Assembly (NCBI GenBank): GCA_003243425.1
Contig: QFQP01000002.1
Location: 186,001 to 250,000 of the forward strand
DNA: 64,000 bases
Reading direction: 5' to 3'
Source of the DNA: Archangium gephyra
GTDB lineage: Bacteria; Myxococcota; Myxococcia; Myxococcales; Myxococcaceae
How positions within the stretch are numbered: the stretch's first letter is position 1; each line of letters opens with the position of its first letter. The notes beneath the pieces are model-generated. The model was not told the origin of the DNA and ran no database searches. It saw nothing but the letters and a program-made list of their open reading frames with translations. The position numbers and the translations under genes were made by a program. Positions 9,517-18,417 of the stretch are shown here, in pieces.

Positions 9517-10776
9517 TCACGTTCTCTTCGCCACGCCGACACGCGTCACCAGGTAGCCGTTGGGAAAAAAGGTGGCCTCGATGTCGCCGGTGCCGGGCCA
9601 CTTCACGAGGAAGGTGTCGCCGCCCAACCAGCGCAGCGCCTGGCGCCCGTTTCCGAAATCGGCCCACAGCGTTCCGTCGAGCAACGAGATCTCCACGTCG
9701 AGCGCGTGCTCTTCATCTCGAAAGGTGCCCACGAATGGTTCGAAGGGCGGCGGTTCCTGCGTCGCCGGCGCGCCGGTCATGCCGCGATACACCGCGACCG
9801 CGTCACTCAATTCCTTCGTGAGCGGCGCGTTGCCATTGAAGAACGCCACCACCATGAAGCCGGGGAACGCCGCGTAGAAGCTCTGCACGCCGTCCATGCC
9901 ACCGGGATGCATGAAGCCCTCGGAGCCATCGCGTGCGCGCGCTGAATACACACCGAGCCCGTACTTCGTGCCCGGCCCACGCCGAATGTCGACCGCGCCT
10001 TCCAACATGCGCTGACCGTCGATGCGCGTGAGCACCCTGGCGAAGTCGATGACGTCGATCATCACGCCGCCGCCGGCTCGCAGCAGCACACAGTCGACGG
10101 CATCGAGGTCCTTCGGACCGGTGCTGGTGTGCATGAACCAATGCTCGCGCTGCACTGCTTCGGCCGGCTCGAACGTGGCGCTCTCGAGGCCCGCGAAGAG
10201 CCGTTCTTTCACCACGTCTTCGAAGCGCCGCCCGGTGACCTTCTCAATCTCTGCAGCGACCAGCAGGTAGTTGGGGTTGGCGTAGTTCCACACGGCGCCC
10301 GGAGACGTTCGCTGCGAGCCTGGCAGATAGTCCGTCAGCCACTGCTCGACGGTGCCGCTGCAGACGAGTTCACCACGATCGGCGAGCCCACTGGTGTGGT
10401 TGAGCGCCTGACGCAACGTCACCCGCAGCGAGTGAATCGGCGCGTCGAGAGACAATTGGCCAGCGTCGACGAGTGAGAGCGCAGTCGCAGCGATCAACGT
10501 CTTCCCGCTTGACGCACTTCGAAACACGGTGCGAGGAGTCACGCCTTCGGGGCGATCGATGTGCCGCAGCCCGAAGCCCGCGGCGTGCGCAAGTTCACCG
10601 TTCTCGACGATCGCGATCGCTCCGCCGGGAACACCGCGCTCGCGCGCAGCTTTTTCCATGGTCGCAGTCAGCGTCTCGAATGCCTCGCGACGATCTTCGG
10701 ACACATGCAACACGGTCGGTTTGGGAACGACTGGCGCACAAGCCGCTAACAAGACGACACACAATGTGCGGAACAT
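9517..10776 (-). CDS. Serine hydrolase, beta-lactamase/AmpC-like family (lipoprotein)
   Basis: 419 residues from the ATG at 10776; the open frame continues to 10821 but MFRTLCVVLLAACAP is the natural lipoprotein signal (lipobox LAAC). The catalytic SxxK is in RSASSGKTLIA at about residue 87, and YANPNY supplies the Tyr-x-Asn motif, as in class C beta-lactamases, esterases and DD-peptidases. A C-terminal beta-rich extension (about residues 320-419) is usual for this family. Substrate cannot be told from sequence. Anchored outside the cytoplasm. Divergent from the DUF4139 operon with 60 bases between the starts. Confidence 0.85.
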   Translation of the reverse strand: MFRTLCVVLLAACAPVVPKPTVLHVSEDRREAFETLTATMEKAARERGVPGGAIAIVENGELAHAAGFGLRHIDRPEGVTPRTVFRSASSGKTLIAATALSLVDAGQLSLDAPIHSLRVTLRQALNHTSGLADRGELVCSGTVEQWLTDYLPGSQRTSPGAVWNYANPNYLLVAAEIEKVTGRRFEDVVKERLFAGLESATFEPAEAVQREHWFMHTSTGPKDLDAVDCVLLRAGGGVMIDVIDFARVLTRIDGQRMLEGAVDIRRGPGTKYGLGVYSARARDGSEGFMHPGGMDGVQSFYAAFPGFMVVAFFNGNAPLTKELSDAVAVYRGMTGAPATQEPPPFEPFVGTFRDEEHALDVEISLLDGTLWADFGNGRQALRWLGGDTFLVKWPGTGDIEATFFPNGYLVTRVGVAKRT

Positions 10777-10836
10777 GCGTCTCCCAACGAGCGTCCAGCG
10801 GTTCGATTTCTCGCGGTTCACTCAAGGCCACTGCCC

Positions 10837-12753
10837 ATGACCACACTCCTCTTTCTTTCTGTTCTCGCCGCCGTCGATGCGCCGGTCACGCAGGTCACCG
10901 TCTTCACCAATCAAGCGCGCGTGGTCCGTGAAGCGCGCGTTCCCGTGAATGGAAATTCGAAGCTCGAGTTTCCGATTCTTCGTGACTCCATCGATCTGAC
11001 CAGCGTGAAGGTCGAGGCTACCGGCGCCGAAGTGAAGCGCGTCGACATCGAGCGGGTGCAACCCGAAGCGCTGCGCACCGACGAAGCGAAGAAGCTCCTC
11101 GAAGAATACGAAGCCGTCGAAGCCGAGCTCGATCGGCTCAACCGTGAACGCCAGGTGTTGAGCACGCAGCGTGACGCGCTCAACCGTCTCGCGCCCACCG
11201 CGCCTGCCAACGACCCGCTCAAGCCGCCCACGAAGTTGAACGCCACCGGGTGGACCCAGGGCGCGCAGTTCACCGGTGAAGCGCTGGGCCGCGTGCAGGG
11301 CAGGCTGCGAGAAGGCGAGCGCGCGCTCAAGAAGGCCAACGAGAAGCGCTCCGAGCTGACCAACAAGCTGCGCCAGCTCGGCAACCCCGAGACGACTTCA
11401 GGCTGGAAGATCACCGCGCAGCTCGCAGGCAATGGCGCGGCCACGGTGACGCTCACGTACCTGGTGATGAACGCGCAGTGGACGCCCACGTGGGACCTTC
11501 AACTGCAGCCCGACAGCAACACCGTGAGCCTCTCGCTCGCGGGGCTCGTGGCGCAGAACACCGGCGAAGACTGGCTGCAGGCCTCGCTCGCGTTGTCGAC
11601 GGCGATTCCGTCGAAAGCGGTGACGGCTCCGAAGCTGGCCACGTGGAAGATCGGCGTGAGCGACCGCTTCATTCCCACGCCCACGCCGAGCGCCTCACCC
11701 ATCGCGCCGCCGCCGCCGGTTCAGCCGCTCGCCCGAGCGCGGACAGAAGACGACCTCGTGCGTGCACGCCTGCAGCGGCTGGGCTTCGCCATGAATCAGG
11801 TCCCTCGTGACGAGCGCAGCACCGTCGACTTCGAAGACGAGAGCATCGACGGCGATCTCGTGACCGCCGACGCGTTCGATCGTTCAGGAGCTGCGACGAA
11901 GAAGCTGGCGCCTCCACGTGGCCGCGCCAATCAACCCGCGCCGCCTCCGCCCGCACCGATGGAGCCGGTACTGGCCAGAGCCCCCGCCGTCGAGAGCGTC
12001 GTGACCACCGGCAGCGTCTCGAGCCGGCGTGAAGAAGCGTACGTGCCGACCACCAGCTATTCGCTCTCGCCGCCCCCCGCGTGGCAGGCGCCGTACTTCG
12101 GGCCCGACAGCCCGGTGACGCTCGCGGGTGGCTACGACCTGGCGTTCACTTCACTGCAGAAAGAGACGATTCCTTCTGCGCGTGGCGCCCGTCGCGTCGC
12201 GCTGTGGTCGGCGCAGTGGCCGGTGACGGTCGAACGCAAGCTGTTCCCCGCGCTCACCACCGACGCATACCTCGTCGCGGAGCTGAAGAACCCGTCACAG
12301 CAGGTGCTGCCCGGCGGCCCTGCGCAGCTCTTCGTCGGCGCCGACCCCGCAGGCACCGCGCAGCTGGAGCTCGTCTCGCCGGGTGAGCCGTTCACGCTGC
12401 CGCTCGGCATCGACCGCGCGCTCAAGCCCGTGCGCAACGTGCAGCTGGTAGAGACCACGCAGGGCCTCATCAACAAAGACGAAGTAGGCACGTACACGGT
12501 GAGCATCGAGCTGGCGAACCCCTACCGCGCGCCGGTGGCAGTTCGTGTGTTCGATCAATTCCCCGTGAGCACACAGAAGGAGGTCGAGACGAAGTTCCTC
12601 TCGTCTTCTCCGCAGGCCACGAAGGACGACAAGAAGGGCTCGCTCGAGTGGCGGGTGACGATCCCCGCGCAACAGAAGCAGGTGTTCACCTTCAGCTATT
12701 CCGTCAAACGCCCGAAGAACTGGAAGCTGCAGCAGCAGGAGGTGGTGCGATGA
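10837..12753 (+). CDS. DUF4139/MuiA-like protein (first of pair)
   Basis: 638 residues with a signal peptide (MTTLLFLSVLAAVDAP). N-terminal DUF4140-type beta domain (VTQVTVFTNQARVVREARV), a charged coiled coil at about 75-115 and again at 150-175, then the DUF4139 barrel (YLVMNAQWTPTWDLQL, NTGEDW). A Pro/Ala-rich linker of about 150 residues splits the barrel. The family is annotated as mucoidy-inhibitor MuiA-like and is secreted; the biochemical role is unknown. It ends in an ATGA overlap with a paralogue, so the pair is translationally coupled. Confidence 0.85.
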   Translation: MTTLLFLSVLAAVDAPVTQVTVFTNQARVVREARVPVNGNSKLEFPILRDSIDLTSVKVEATGAEVKRVDIERVQPEALRTDEAKKLLEEYEAVEAELDRLNRERQVLSTQRDALNRLAPTAPANDPLKPPTKLNATGWTQGAQFTGEALGRVQGRLREGERALKKANEKRSELTNKLRQLGNPETTSGWKITAQLAGNGAATVTLTYLVMNAQWTPTWDLQLQPDSNTVSLSLAGLVAQNTGEDWLQASLALSTAIPSKAVTAPKLATWKIGVSDRFIPTPTPSASPIAPPPPVQPLARARTEDDLVRARLQRLGFAMNQVPRDERSTVDFEDESIDGDLVTADAFDRSGAATKKLAPPRGRANQPAPPPPAPMEPVLARAPAVESVVTTGSVSSRREEAYVPTTSYSLSPPPAWQAPYFGPDSPVTLAGGYDLAFTSLQKETIPSARGARRVALWSAQWPVTVERKLFPALTTDAYLVAELKNPSQQVLPGGPAQLFVGADPAGTAQLELVSPGEPFTLPLGIDRALKPVRNVQLVETTQGLINKDEVGTYTVSIELANPYRAPVAVRVFDQFPVSTQKEVETKFLSSSPQATKDDKKGSLEWRVTIPAQQKQVFTFSYSVKRPKNWKLQQQEVVR

Positions 12754-14300
12754 ACGCGCTCGTGTTGGTGGTGCTCGCCTCGACGTCGGCGCCGGACCAG
12801 GTCGTCGTGTTCCCCGATCGCGCGCAGGTCACGCGCAGCACGCGGGTCGACTGTGGGGCGCGGGTGCCGGTGACCTTCGAGAACATTCCTCCCGCGGCCG
12901 CGCAGGACTCGTTCAGGGCGCGCGTGACCGGCGGCAGCATCGACGGCATGCGCGCCGAGCTGGTGTCGCGTGAGAAGGAGTTCGGCGCGAAGGCCGCGGC
13001 GCTGACTTCGCAGCTGGAAGCGCTGGAGCTGGAGATCGAAGCCACCAACGACGCCATGGCCCGCGCGCAGACGCAGCAGCGCACCGGTCAGAAGTACACC
13101 GAGGTCGCGGTGCAGCTGGTCTCGAAGGAGCTCGCCGACAAGCCCGACCCCAGAGCGTGGTCACAGGCCTTCGACAGCGCGCTGGCGTCGTCGATGTCGG
13201 CGGCGAAGCAGCAGGCAGAGCTCGCGTCGAAGCTGAGGGCGCAGCAGGTGAAGCAGGAAGAACTGCGCCGTCAGCTCGACGAAGTACGCGTGGCGACGAC
13301 CAGGAAGTCGTGGACGGTGGACGTGCTCGCGTCATGCCCCACCGGCAAGACCGCCGAGCTCGCGTTGACCTACCTCGTGGGCGGCACGTCGTGGACACCG
13401 GAATACGAAGCGCGCGCGCTCGACAAGGAGGTCGAGTTCTCGACGTGGGCCACCGTGCAGCAGTCGACCGGCGAAGACTGGAGCCAGGTCGAGTTGATTC
13501 TGTCGACCGCCGTGCCTTCGCAGAACGCCACGCCGCCGGAGCTCAAGGTGTTGCGCTTGAACGCGTACGACAAGGGGCCCGAGAAGAAGGTGCTGGTGCG
13601 CCGTGACGAATACGTCGAGCGCGCGCAGACGAGCACGTCGACGCCCACCGGCGGTGAAGGTCAGGCCGTCGTCCGTGAACAGGGCCTGTCGGTGCAGCTC
13701 GCGGTGCCCGAGAAATCGAAGGTCACAGGTGATGGGGCTCCGATGCGGTTGTTCGTCGGCAAGTCGAAGTTCAAGGCGAGCTTCGAGTTGAGCGCGGCGC
13801 CGCGGGCGGTGCCGGTGGCCTTCAGGGTCGCGCGCTTGAACAACCAGGGCAGCTGGCCGCTGTTGCCGGGGCGCGTCGACGCGTTCCGCGCGACAGGGCT
13901 GGTCGGTCGCTATTTCCTTGATCGCGTCCCTCAGGGTGGCGCGTTCACCCTCACCTTCGGCGTCGAAGATTCCGTGCGCGTGAAGCGGACGATCATCGAC
14001 GAGGTGAAGCGCGATACCGGGTTGTTCAACGGCAACAAGCGGTTCACCTACGCGTACTCGTTCGAGGTCGCGAACTACGGCAAGCAGGCGTTGACGGTCA
14101 CGCTCGCCGAGCAACTGCCGGTCTCGGAGCTGTCGGACGTGGTGGTGACGGTCGGTGAGACGACGACCGCCGGCTACGCGCTCGACAAGCAGGACGGCAT
14201 CGCGAAGTGGGCGCTGCCGCTCAAGGCCGGTGAGAAGAAGACGGTGAACCTCGCGTTCCGCGTCGACGTGCCGAACAGCTACGAGACCGGCGGGCTGTGA
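12750..14300 (+). CDS. DUF4139/MuiA-like protein (second of pair)
   Basis: 516 residues from the ATG at 12750, which overlaps the stop of the previous gene. Same architecture as its neighbour: signal peptide (MNALVLVVLASTSAP), DUF4140-like start (DQVVVFPDRAQVTRSTRV), coiled coil at about 65-165 and the DUF4139 barrel with YLVGGTSWTPEYEARAL and QSTGEDW, but without the long Pro-rich insert. The two are clearly tandem paralogues that have diverged. It ends in a GTGA overlap with the membrane protein downstream. Confidence 0.85.
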   Translation: MNALVLVVLASTSAPDQVVVFPDRAQVTRSTRVDCGARVPVTFENIPPAAAQDSFRARVTGGSIDGMRAELVSREKEFGAKAAALTSQLEALELEIEATNDAMARAQTQQRTGQKYTEVAVQLVSKELADKPDPRAWSQAFDSALASSMSAAKQQAELASKLRAQQVKQEELRRQLDEVRVATTRKSWTVDVLASCPTGKTAELALTYLVGGTSWTPEYEARALDKEVEFSTWATVQQSTGEDWSQVELILSTAVPSQNATPPELKVLRLNAYDKGPEKKVLVRRDEYVERAQTSTSTPTGGEGQAVVREQGLSVQLAVPEKSKVTGDGAPMRLFVGKSKFKASFELSAAPRAVPVAFRVARLNNQGSWPLLPGRVDAFRATGLVGRYFLDRVPQGGAFTLTFGVEDSVRVKRTIIDEVKRDTGLFNGNKRFTYAYSFEVANYGKQALTVTLAEQLPVSELSDVVVTVGETTTAGYALDKQDGIAKWALPLKAGEKKTVNLAFRVDVPNSYETGGL

Positions 14301-15682
14301 AGCCGCGCAGGAGAAGCGCCGCACTCGCGCTGGCCTTTGTGCTGTCGCGAGTGTTGCTCGACCTTCTTGGCCTGCCGTTCGAGTTCGAGCTCGACTGGAT
14401 GTTTCTCCCCGATCCCGCTGACCTGAAGGATCGGCTGTGGGAATCACTCGTCTGGTTTCATGCCTTCCCGCCGGGAATGGCGCTCTTCGCGGGGATACTG
14501 CTGAAGACCGGCTCCGGCGCGACGCTGGCCAAATGGTGCTTCGTCGGCGTCGGGCTCGTGTTGACGATGTCGATGTACTGGCTGCTTCGCCGCGTCGTTC
14601 ACGCCGACGCGACAGCATGGGCCATCGCCTTCGGCTTCGCGCTCACCCCACCGGTGCTCTTCCTCGAGAACGTGTTCCTCTACGACTACCCGGCCGCAGC
14701 GCTGCTGTGCGTCGCGGCCCTGCTCTTCGTTCGAGCCACCGAGCAATCCACTCGGCTGGGGTGGCTCTCGTTTGGAATGGTGCTCACGGCGCTCGGCTTT
14801 CTACGAAGCGCGTTCCACCCGGCGTGGCTGTTCGTGTTGTTGATCATCTCCGTTCTTCTCGGGCGTACGCAGAAGACGCAACGTCTGTTGGCGCTCGTTC
14901 CGGCGACATTGCTCGTCGGTTGGCTCACCAAGAACGCGGCCCTCTTCGGGATCTTCGGAATGACGTCGTGGGCGCCCGCCAACCTCGTCGCCGTCACCAC
15001 ACGACAGATGAACGTCGAAGAACGCGACGCGTGGATTCGCGAAGGCCGGCTCTCACGTTTTGCCGGCATGAGCGTCTTCGAGGGACCTGCTGCATACGGC
15101 GAGGGCTTTGCGATTCCCGGCGCGTTGCCGCCGCAGCTGACGTCACTGACCAAGCCATCGTCCGGCTCGGGCAACTACAACCACTGGTTGTTTCTCGAAG
15201 TGAACGCAGCACGTGGTCTCGACTCGATGACGTACATCGAGGCGCGACCCGTCGACTATCTGGCGACGGTCGCGACCAAGAGCGTTCCGCAATACTTCGG
15301 CGCCATCACCCGTTGGCACCCTCGCGACGGAAAGCCCGGAGCGCCGCACGAGAAGCACCGCGCGCTGCTGGGCTGGTGGGAGCGCAGCTACGAGCGCTTC
15401 ATGCACCCGTTCTCGCCCTTCGGCGTGTACCTGCTCTTTCCGCTCATCATGGTGCTCGCTGCGAGGAAGACATGGCGCGCATATCGCCGTGGAGCTCAAC
15501 CTCTCGCCGCGCTGGGCGTTTTCTGCCTGCTGCACATCGTCGTGTTGAGCGCCGCAGGTTGTCTCTTCACGTGGGGTGAGTGCGCCCGCTACCGTCTCAT
15601 GGTCGAACCATTGTTGTGGGTGATGACCGCATGGGTGTTCTCGAAGCGCGCCACCGCCTCGACGAACCTCGCGGCGGTCTGA
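14297..15682 (+). CDS. Polytopic membrane protein, possible GT-C type glycosyltransferase
   Basis: 461 residues, GTG start overlapping the previous stop (GTGA). About nine to ten hydrophobic segments in a layout like GT-C/ArnT-type transferases: a first helix followed by an acidic loop (FEFELDWMF), helices to about residue 225, a soluble segment at about 225-365, and two or three C-terminal helices. The acidic residues after helix 1 resemble the catalytic position in GT-C enzymes, but the family call is an inference. It is in an operon with the two DUF4139 proteins and its 3' end overlaps the convergent glycosyltransferase by 94 bases. Confidence 0.6.
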   Translation: MKPRRRSAALALAFVLSRVLLDLLGLPFEFELDWMFLPDPADLKDRLWESLVWFHAFPPGMALFAGILLKTGSGATLAKWCFVGVGLVLTMSMYWLLRRVVHADATAWAIAFGFALTPPVLFLENVFLYDYPAAALLCVAALLFVRATEQSTRLGWLSFGMVLTALGFLRSAFHPAWLFVLLIISVLLGRTQKTQRLLALVPATLLVGWLTKNAALFGIFGMTSWAPANLVAVTTRQMNVEERDAWIREGRLSRFAGMSVFEGPAAYGEGFAIPGALPPQLTSLTKPSSGSGNYNHWLFLEVNAARGLDSMTYIEARPVDYLATVATKSVPQYFGAITRWHPRDGKPGAPHEKHRALLGWWERSYERFMHPFSPFGVYLLFPLIMVLAARKTWRAYRRGAQPLAALGVFCLLHIVVLSAAGCLFTWGECARYRLMVEPLLWVMTAWVFSKRATASTNLAAV

Positions 15683-16451
15683 GACCAGCGCGGAAAGTCA
15701 GGCGCTCGCGTCGGCCGGTCACGGAATGCGCTCGAAATGTCAGCGCTGCCCGCCGAACCGACGATGCGAGGAACTTCGCCGATGGCTGGCGCGACGATCG
15801 AGAGGCCGCGCGCGACGGCTTCGGCGAACACCATTCCGTAGGACTCGTATTCAGGAAACAACGCGAACACGTCGGCGCGCTCGTAGGCGTCGAACACTTC
15901 GTCGGGTGAACACGCGCCGCGCAAGGTGACGCGCGCTTCGAGCCCACCGAGCCGCTGACGGAATTCGTGCACCAGCGCAGGGTCTTCGAACGAACCGATG
16001 AGCTCCCATGTCCACGGTTCTTCGACGCGCTTCATGGCCTCGAGGAGCGCAAGATGCCTTTGTGCGCCACGAAGTTGGCGACGGTCAGCACGTGATGCCC
16101 GGTTCGTTTCCTGCGCGGCGTTTCGAAGTAGCGGTCGTCGAGCCCGGGTTCGCACACCGCGACGTTCGTGAAGCCCAGCGCACGCACGCGCGACGCCATG
16201 AACTCGCTGGTCACGATGATGCCGCGCGCTCTCGACAGGTCGTGACCGTCAGGCAGCCAATGCAGCAGCCACACGAAGTCGTCGGGCAGGTTCGGCGCGC
16301 CCAGATACAGCGAGTCGATCACGTTCACCGGCTGGAACTTCGCGGCCTCCAGCGGCGCGACGTCACAACCCGTGAGCTGGGCGATGCGCTGATTGTAGAG
16401 ATGCCCGCCCGACGGCACGTCGCTGCGCGGCGTGACGAGCAGGAACTTCAC
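15589..16451 (-). pseudogene. Glycosyltransferase family 1/4-like, interrupted by a one-base frameshift
   Basis: The first half, from GTG 16451 (overlapping the PTPS-like stop as GTGA), starts VKFLLVTPRSDVPSGGHLYN, the glycine-rich N-lobe of GT-B enzymes, and runs to LTVANFVAHKGI. The frame then terminates at 16036. The -1 frame continues LALLEAMKRVEEPWTWELIG through FPEYESYGMVFAEAVARG, the nucleotide-sugar motif with the second Glu of E-x7-E. Joining them at about 16052 needs one missing base and restores a protein of about 287 residues. The 3' end overlaps the convergent membrane-protein gene by 94 bases. True pseudogene and sequencing error are both possible; the intact motifs on both sides suggest the break is recent or artefactual. 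Confidence 0.75.
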
Positions 16452-16828
16452 AGCGACTGATGGAACGACGCCCACGCCTGCGCGTGTTCCCAGATCACGA
16501 CTTTGAAGCCGCTGAGCGACTTCTGCGTGGCGAGCGCGGGCTTGAGCCGTTCCGCTGCGACGCGCGCGAAGAGCTCGATGCTGGGGTTCTTGCCTTCGAA
16601 CCCCGGCAGCTCGTTGAGCGACTTGCCGCGCACGGTGTCGATGAACGCTTCGAGGTGCTTCTCGAGCACCGAGATGTCGAAGAGGTACTGATGCTGATCG
16701 ACCTGCGCGCCCTGACAGACGACCTCCAGCAGGTAGTCGTGCGAGTGGTGCTGATTTTCGGCGCCCCAATCACCTCCGAAGAGATGGTGGAACGACGTGA
16801 AGCTTCTGCGAACGGCGACCTCGAACAT
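16448..16828 (-). CDS. 6-pyruvoyl-tetrahydropterin synthase/QueD-family protein, Glu variant
   Basis: 126 residues from the ATG at 16828, 4 bases after the dehydrogenase stop. PTPS fold: metal-ligand His residues in SFHHLF and the HSHDY motif, LNELPGFEGKNPSIE (the usual LNxxPxxxxxNPTxE), and a late WEH that carries the conserved Glu. The catalytic Cys four residues before the HxH motif is Glu (ENQHHSH). Known PTPS-III enzymes use Glu there and cleave dihydroneopterin triphosphate to the folate precursor, so this may not be a queuosine enzyme. Neighbours are a dehydrogenase and a glycosyltransferase. Confidence 0.8.
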   Translation of the reverse strand: MFEVAVRRSFTSFHHLFGGDWGAENQHHSHDYLLEVVCQGAQVDQHQYLFDISVLEKHLEAFIDTVRGKSLNELPGFEGKNPSIELFARVAAERLKPALATQKSLSGFKVVIWEHAQAWASFHQSL

Positions 16829-16832
16829 GCGC

Positions 16833-17777
16833 TCAGTACCCGTGGGTGAGGAGAATCTGCAGGCATCCCTGCGGCGGCCGGGCGAGGAGTTCCCACGCGC
16901 GCGGCGCCTCTGCAAATGGAATGCGATGGGTGATGAGCTCGCTCGCGGGAATCTTCGAGAGCCAGTCGAGCGCGACGCTCATGCGACGGCGCTTGTCGAA
17001 GCGGCCGCTCAGCGAACTGTCGATGGTGCTGACCTGAGAGAACTTCACGGTGTTGCGGTTGCGATGCGCGCGCGCACCGAGCGTGACGGCGCCGTCGTAC
17101 CAGGAGCCGGCGACGATTCGCCCTTCCCGCCTCACGAGCCCGAACGCGGCTTCGAGCGCCTTCGTGGAGCCGCTCACCTCGTAGAGCAGATCGACGTCGC
17201 TCGCCGTCGTGAACAGCGCTGAAGGGCTCACCCGACGCGCGACTTCGATTCGATCGGCCCGGAGATCGACGCCGTGCACGGGGCCCGATTGGAGTCGTGA
17301 CGCGATCGCCAGCACCAATTGACCGACGATGCCGAGCCCGACGACGGCGCTTACTTCTCCGAGCACCGGAGCCGCGTCCATCACCAGCGACACGGCGGTC
17401 TCGGTGTTGGCCAGCAGCGTCGCGACCTCTGCGCTCATGCCCTCGGGGAGACGAATGACGTCGGCGGCGCGCGCCACGAACCGCGACTGATGCGGGTGAA
17501 AGGCGAACACCCGCGCGCCGAGCAACGAGGGCTCACCGGCTTCGACGACGCCCACCGAGCAGTAGCCCGGGCGGTTCTGCGCTGCGAACGAGGCGTCGAC
17601 GGCACCGTTCGAGACGAGCCGTTCGGTTCCTGCCGACAACGCCGAGACCTCGGTGCGAACGAGCACTTCGCCGTCGTTCAGCGCGGGAACGTCGACGTCG
17701 ACGAGCTCGACGCGGCCCGGCGCAACGATCTGCACGACGCGGTCACGATTCACGGAGCCGGCGTTGTATCCGCCCAC
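16833..17777 (-). CDS. Zinc-type medium-chain dehydrogenase/reductase
   Basis: 314 residues from GTG 17777; an in-frame GTG at 17753 (VNRDRVVQIVAPGRVEL) may be the true start. GroES-like N-domain (about 10-120) and a Rossmann domain with VVGLGIVGQLVLAIA at about 143. The classical catalytic Cys and the structural zinc Cys cluster are not evident, as in BchC-like and other short MDR proteins, so the substrate is open. It leads an operon dehydrogenase - PTPS-like - glycosyltransferase and is divergent from a CDP-alcohol phosphatidyltransferase 22 bases away, so the four may share a regulatory region and a pathway. Confidence 0.8.
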   Translation of the reverse strand: MGGYNAGSVNRDRVVQIVAPGRVELVDVDVPALNDGEVLVRTEVSALSAGTERLVSNGAVDASFAAQNRPGYCSVGVVEAGEPSLLGARVFAFHPHQSRFVARAADVIRLPEGMSAEVATLLANTETAVSLVMDAAPVLGEVSAVVGLGIVGQLVLAIASRLQSGPVHGVDLRADRIEVARRVSPSALFTTASDVDLLYEVSGSTKALEAAFGLVRREGRIVAGSWYDGAVTLGARAHRNRNTVKFSQVSTIDSSLSGRFDKRRRMSVALDWLSKIPASELITHRIPFAEAPRAWELLARPPQGCLQILLTHGY

Positions 17778-17799
17778 GTTTTGATTTCAAAAGCGCGCC

Positions 17800-18417
17800 G
17801 TGCGCTGGAGCTTCGTTCACGCCCTTCTCTGCATCGTGACCGGCGCGGTGTCGTACGTGCTGCAGAGCCGCTGGCCGCTGGCGCTCGTCGGCACATCGTC
17901 GCTGCTGTTCTTCTTCATCACCGCACGGACTGGACAGAAGCGTCTTGGCGGCATCGGTTACGCGAACGCCGTCACGCTGGTTCGACTGTTCGTCCTGTTC
18001 GGCGTGGCGACGCTCTTCGGCACCGCGTGGGGCTTCGCGCTCGTGCTCGCGCTCGACGGTCTCGATGGCTTCCTCGCGCGACGCTTCGCAGAGAGCTCCG
18101 AGTTCGGTGCGCACTTCGACATGGAGACCGACGCGCTCTTCGTGGCGTTGCTGAGCATGACGCTCGCGCCCTCCGCGCCATGGGTGCTCGTCGCCGGCGC
18201 TCTGCGGCCGGTGTTCGTCATCGCGAGGAAGTTCTTCGTCGAAGTACCGGTCGAAAGACGCGCGCCCTTCGCACGGTACGCGTTCGGTGTCGCGGCCTGG
18301 TCGATGGTTGCGGCGTTGGCGATCAAGGGGCCATTGCTGGCGCTCCTGACCGCGCTGTCGACGCTGGTGTTGCTGGTGAGCTTCGCACCTGACTTCGGCT
18401 CACTGCGCCGCGCTTAA
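17800..18417 (+). CDS. CDP-alcohol phosphatidyltransferase family membrane enzyme
   Basis: 205 residues, GTG start. About six membrane segments. The family signature D-x2-DG-x2-AR-x8-9-G-x3-D-x3-D is complete: DGLDGFLARRF followed by GAHFDMETD (about residues 87-113). The enzyme joins a CDP-activated lipid or polyol to an alcohol acceptor at the membrane; the acceptor is not predictable. It is convergent with ffh (4-base overlap of stops) and divergent from the dehydrogenase/PTPS/glycosyltransferase operon. Confidence 0.88.
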   Translation: MRWSFVHALLCIVTGAVSYVLQSRWPLALVGTSSLLFFFITARTGQKRLGGIGYANAVTLVRLFVLFGVATLFGTAWGFALVLALDGLDGFLARRFAESSEFGAHFDMETDALFVALLSMTLAPSAPWVLVAGALRPVFVIARKFFVEVPVERRAPFARYAFGVAAWSMVAALAIKGPLLALLTALSTLVLLVSFAPDFGSLRRA

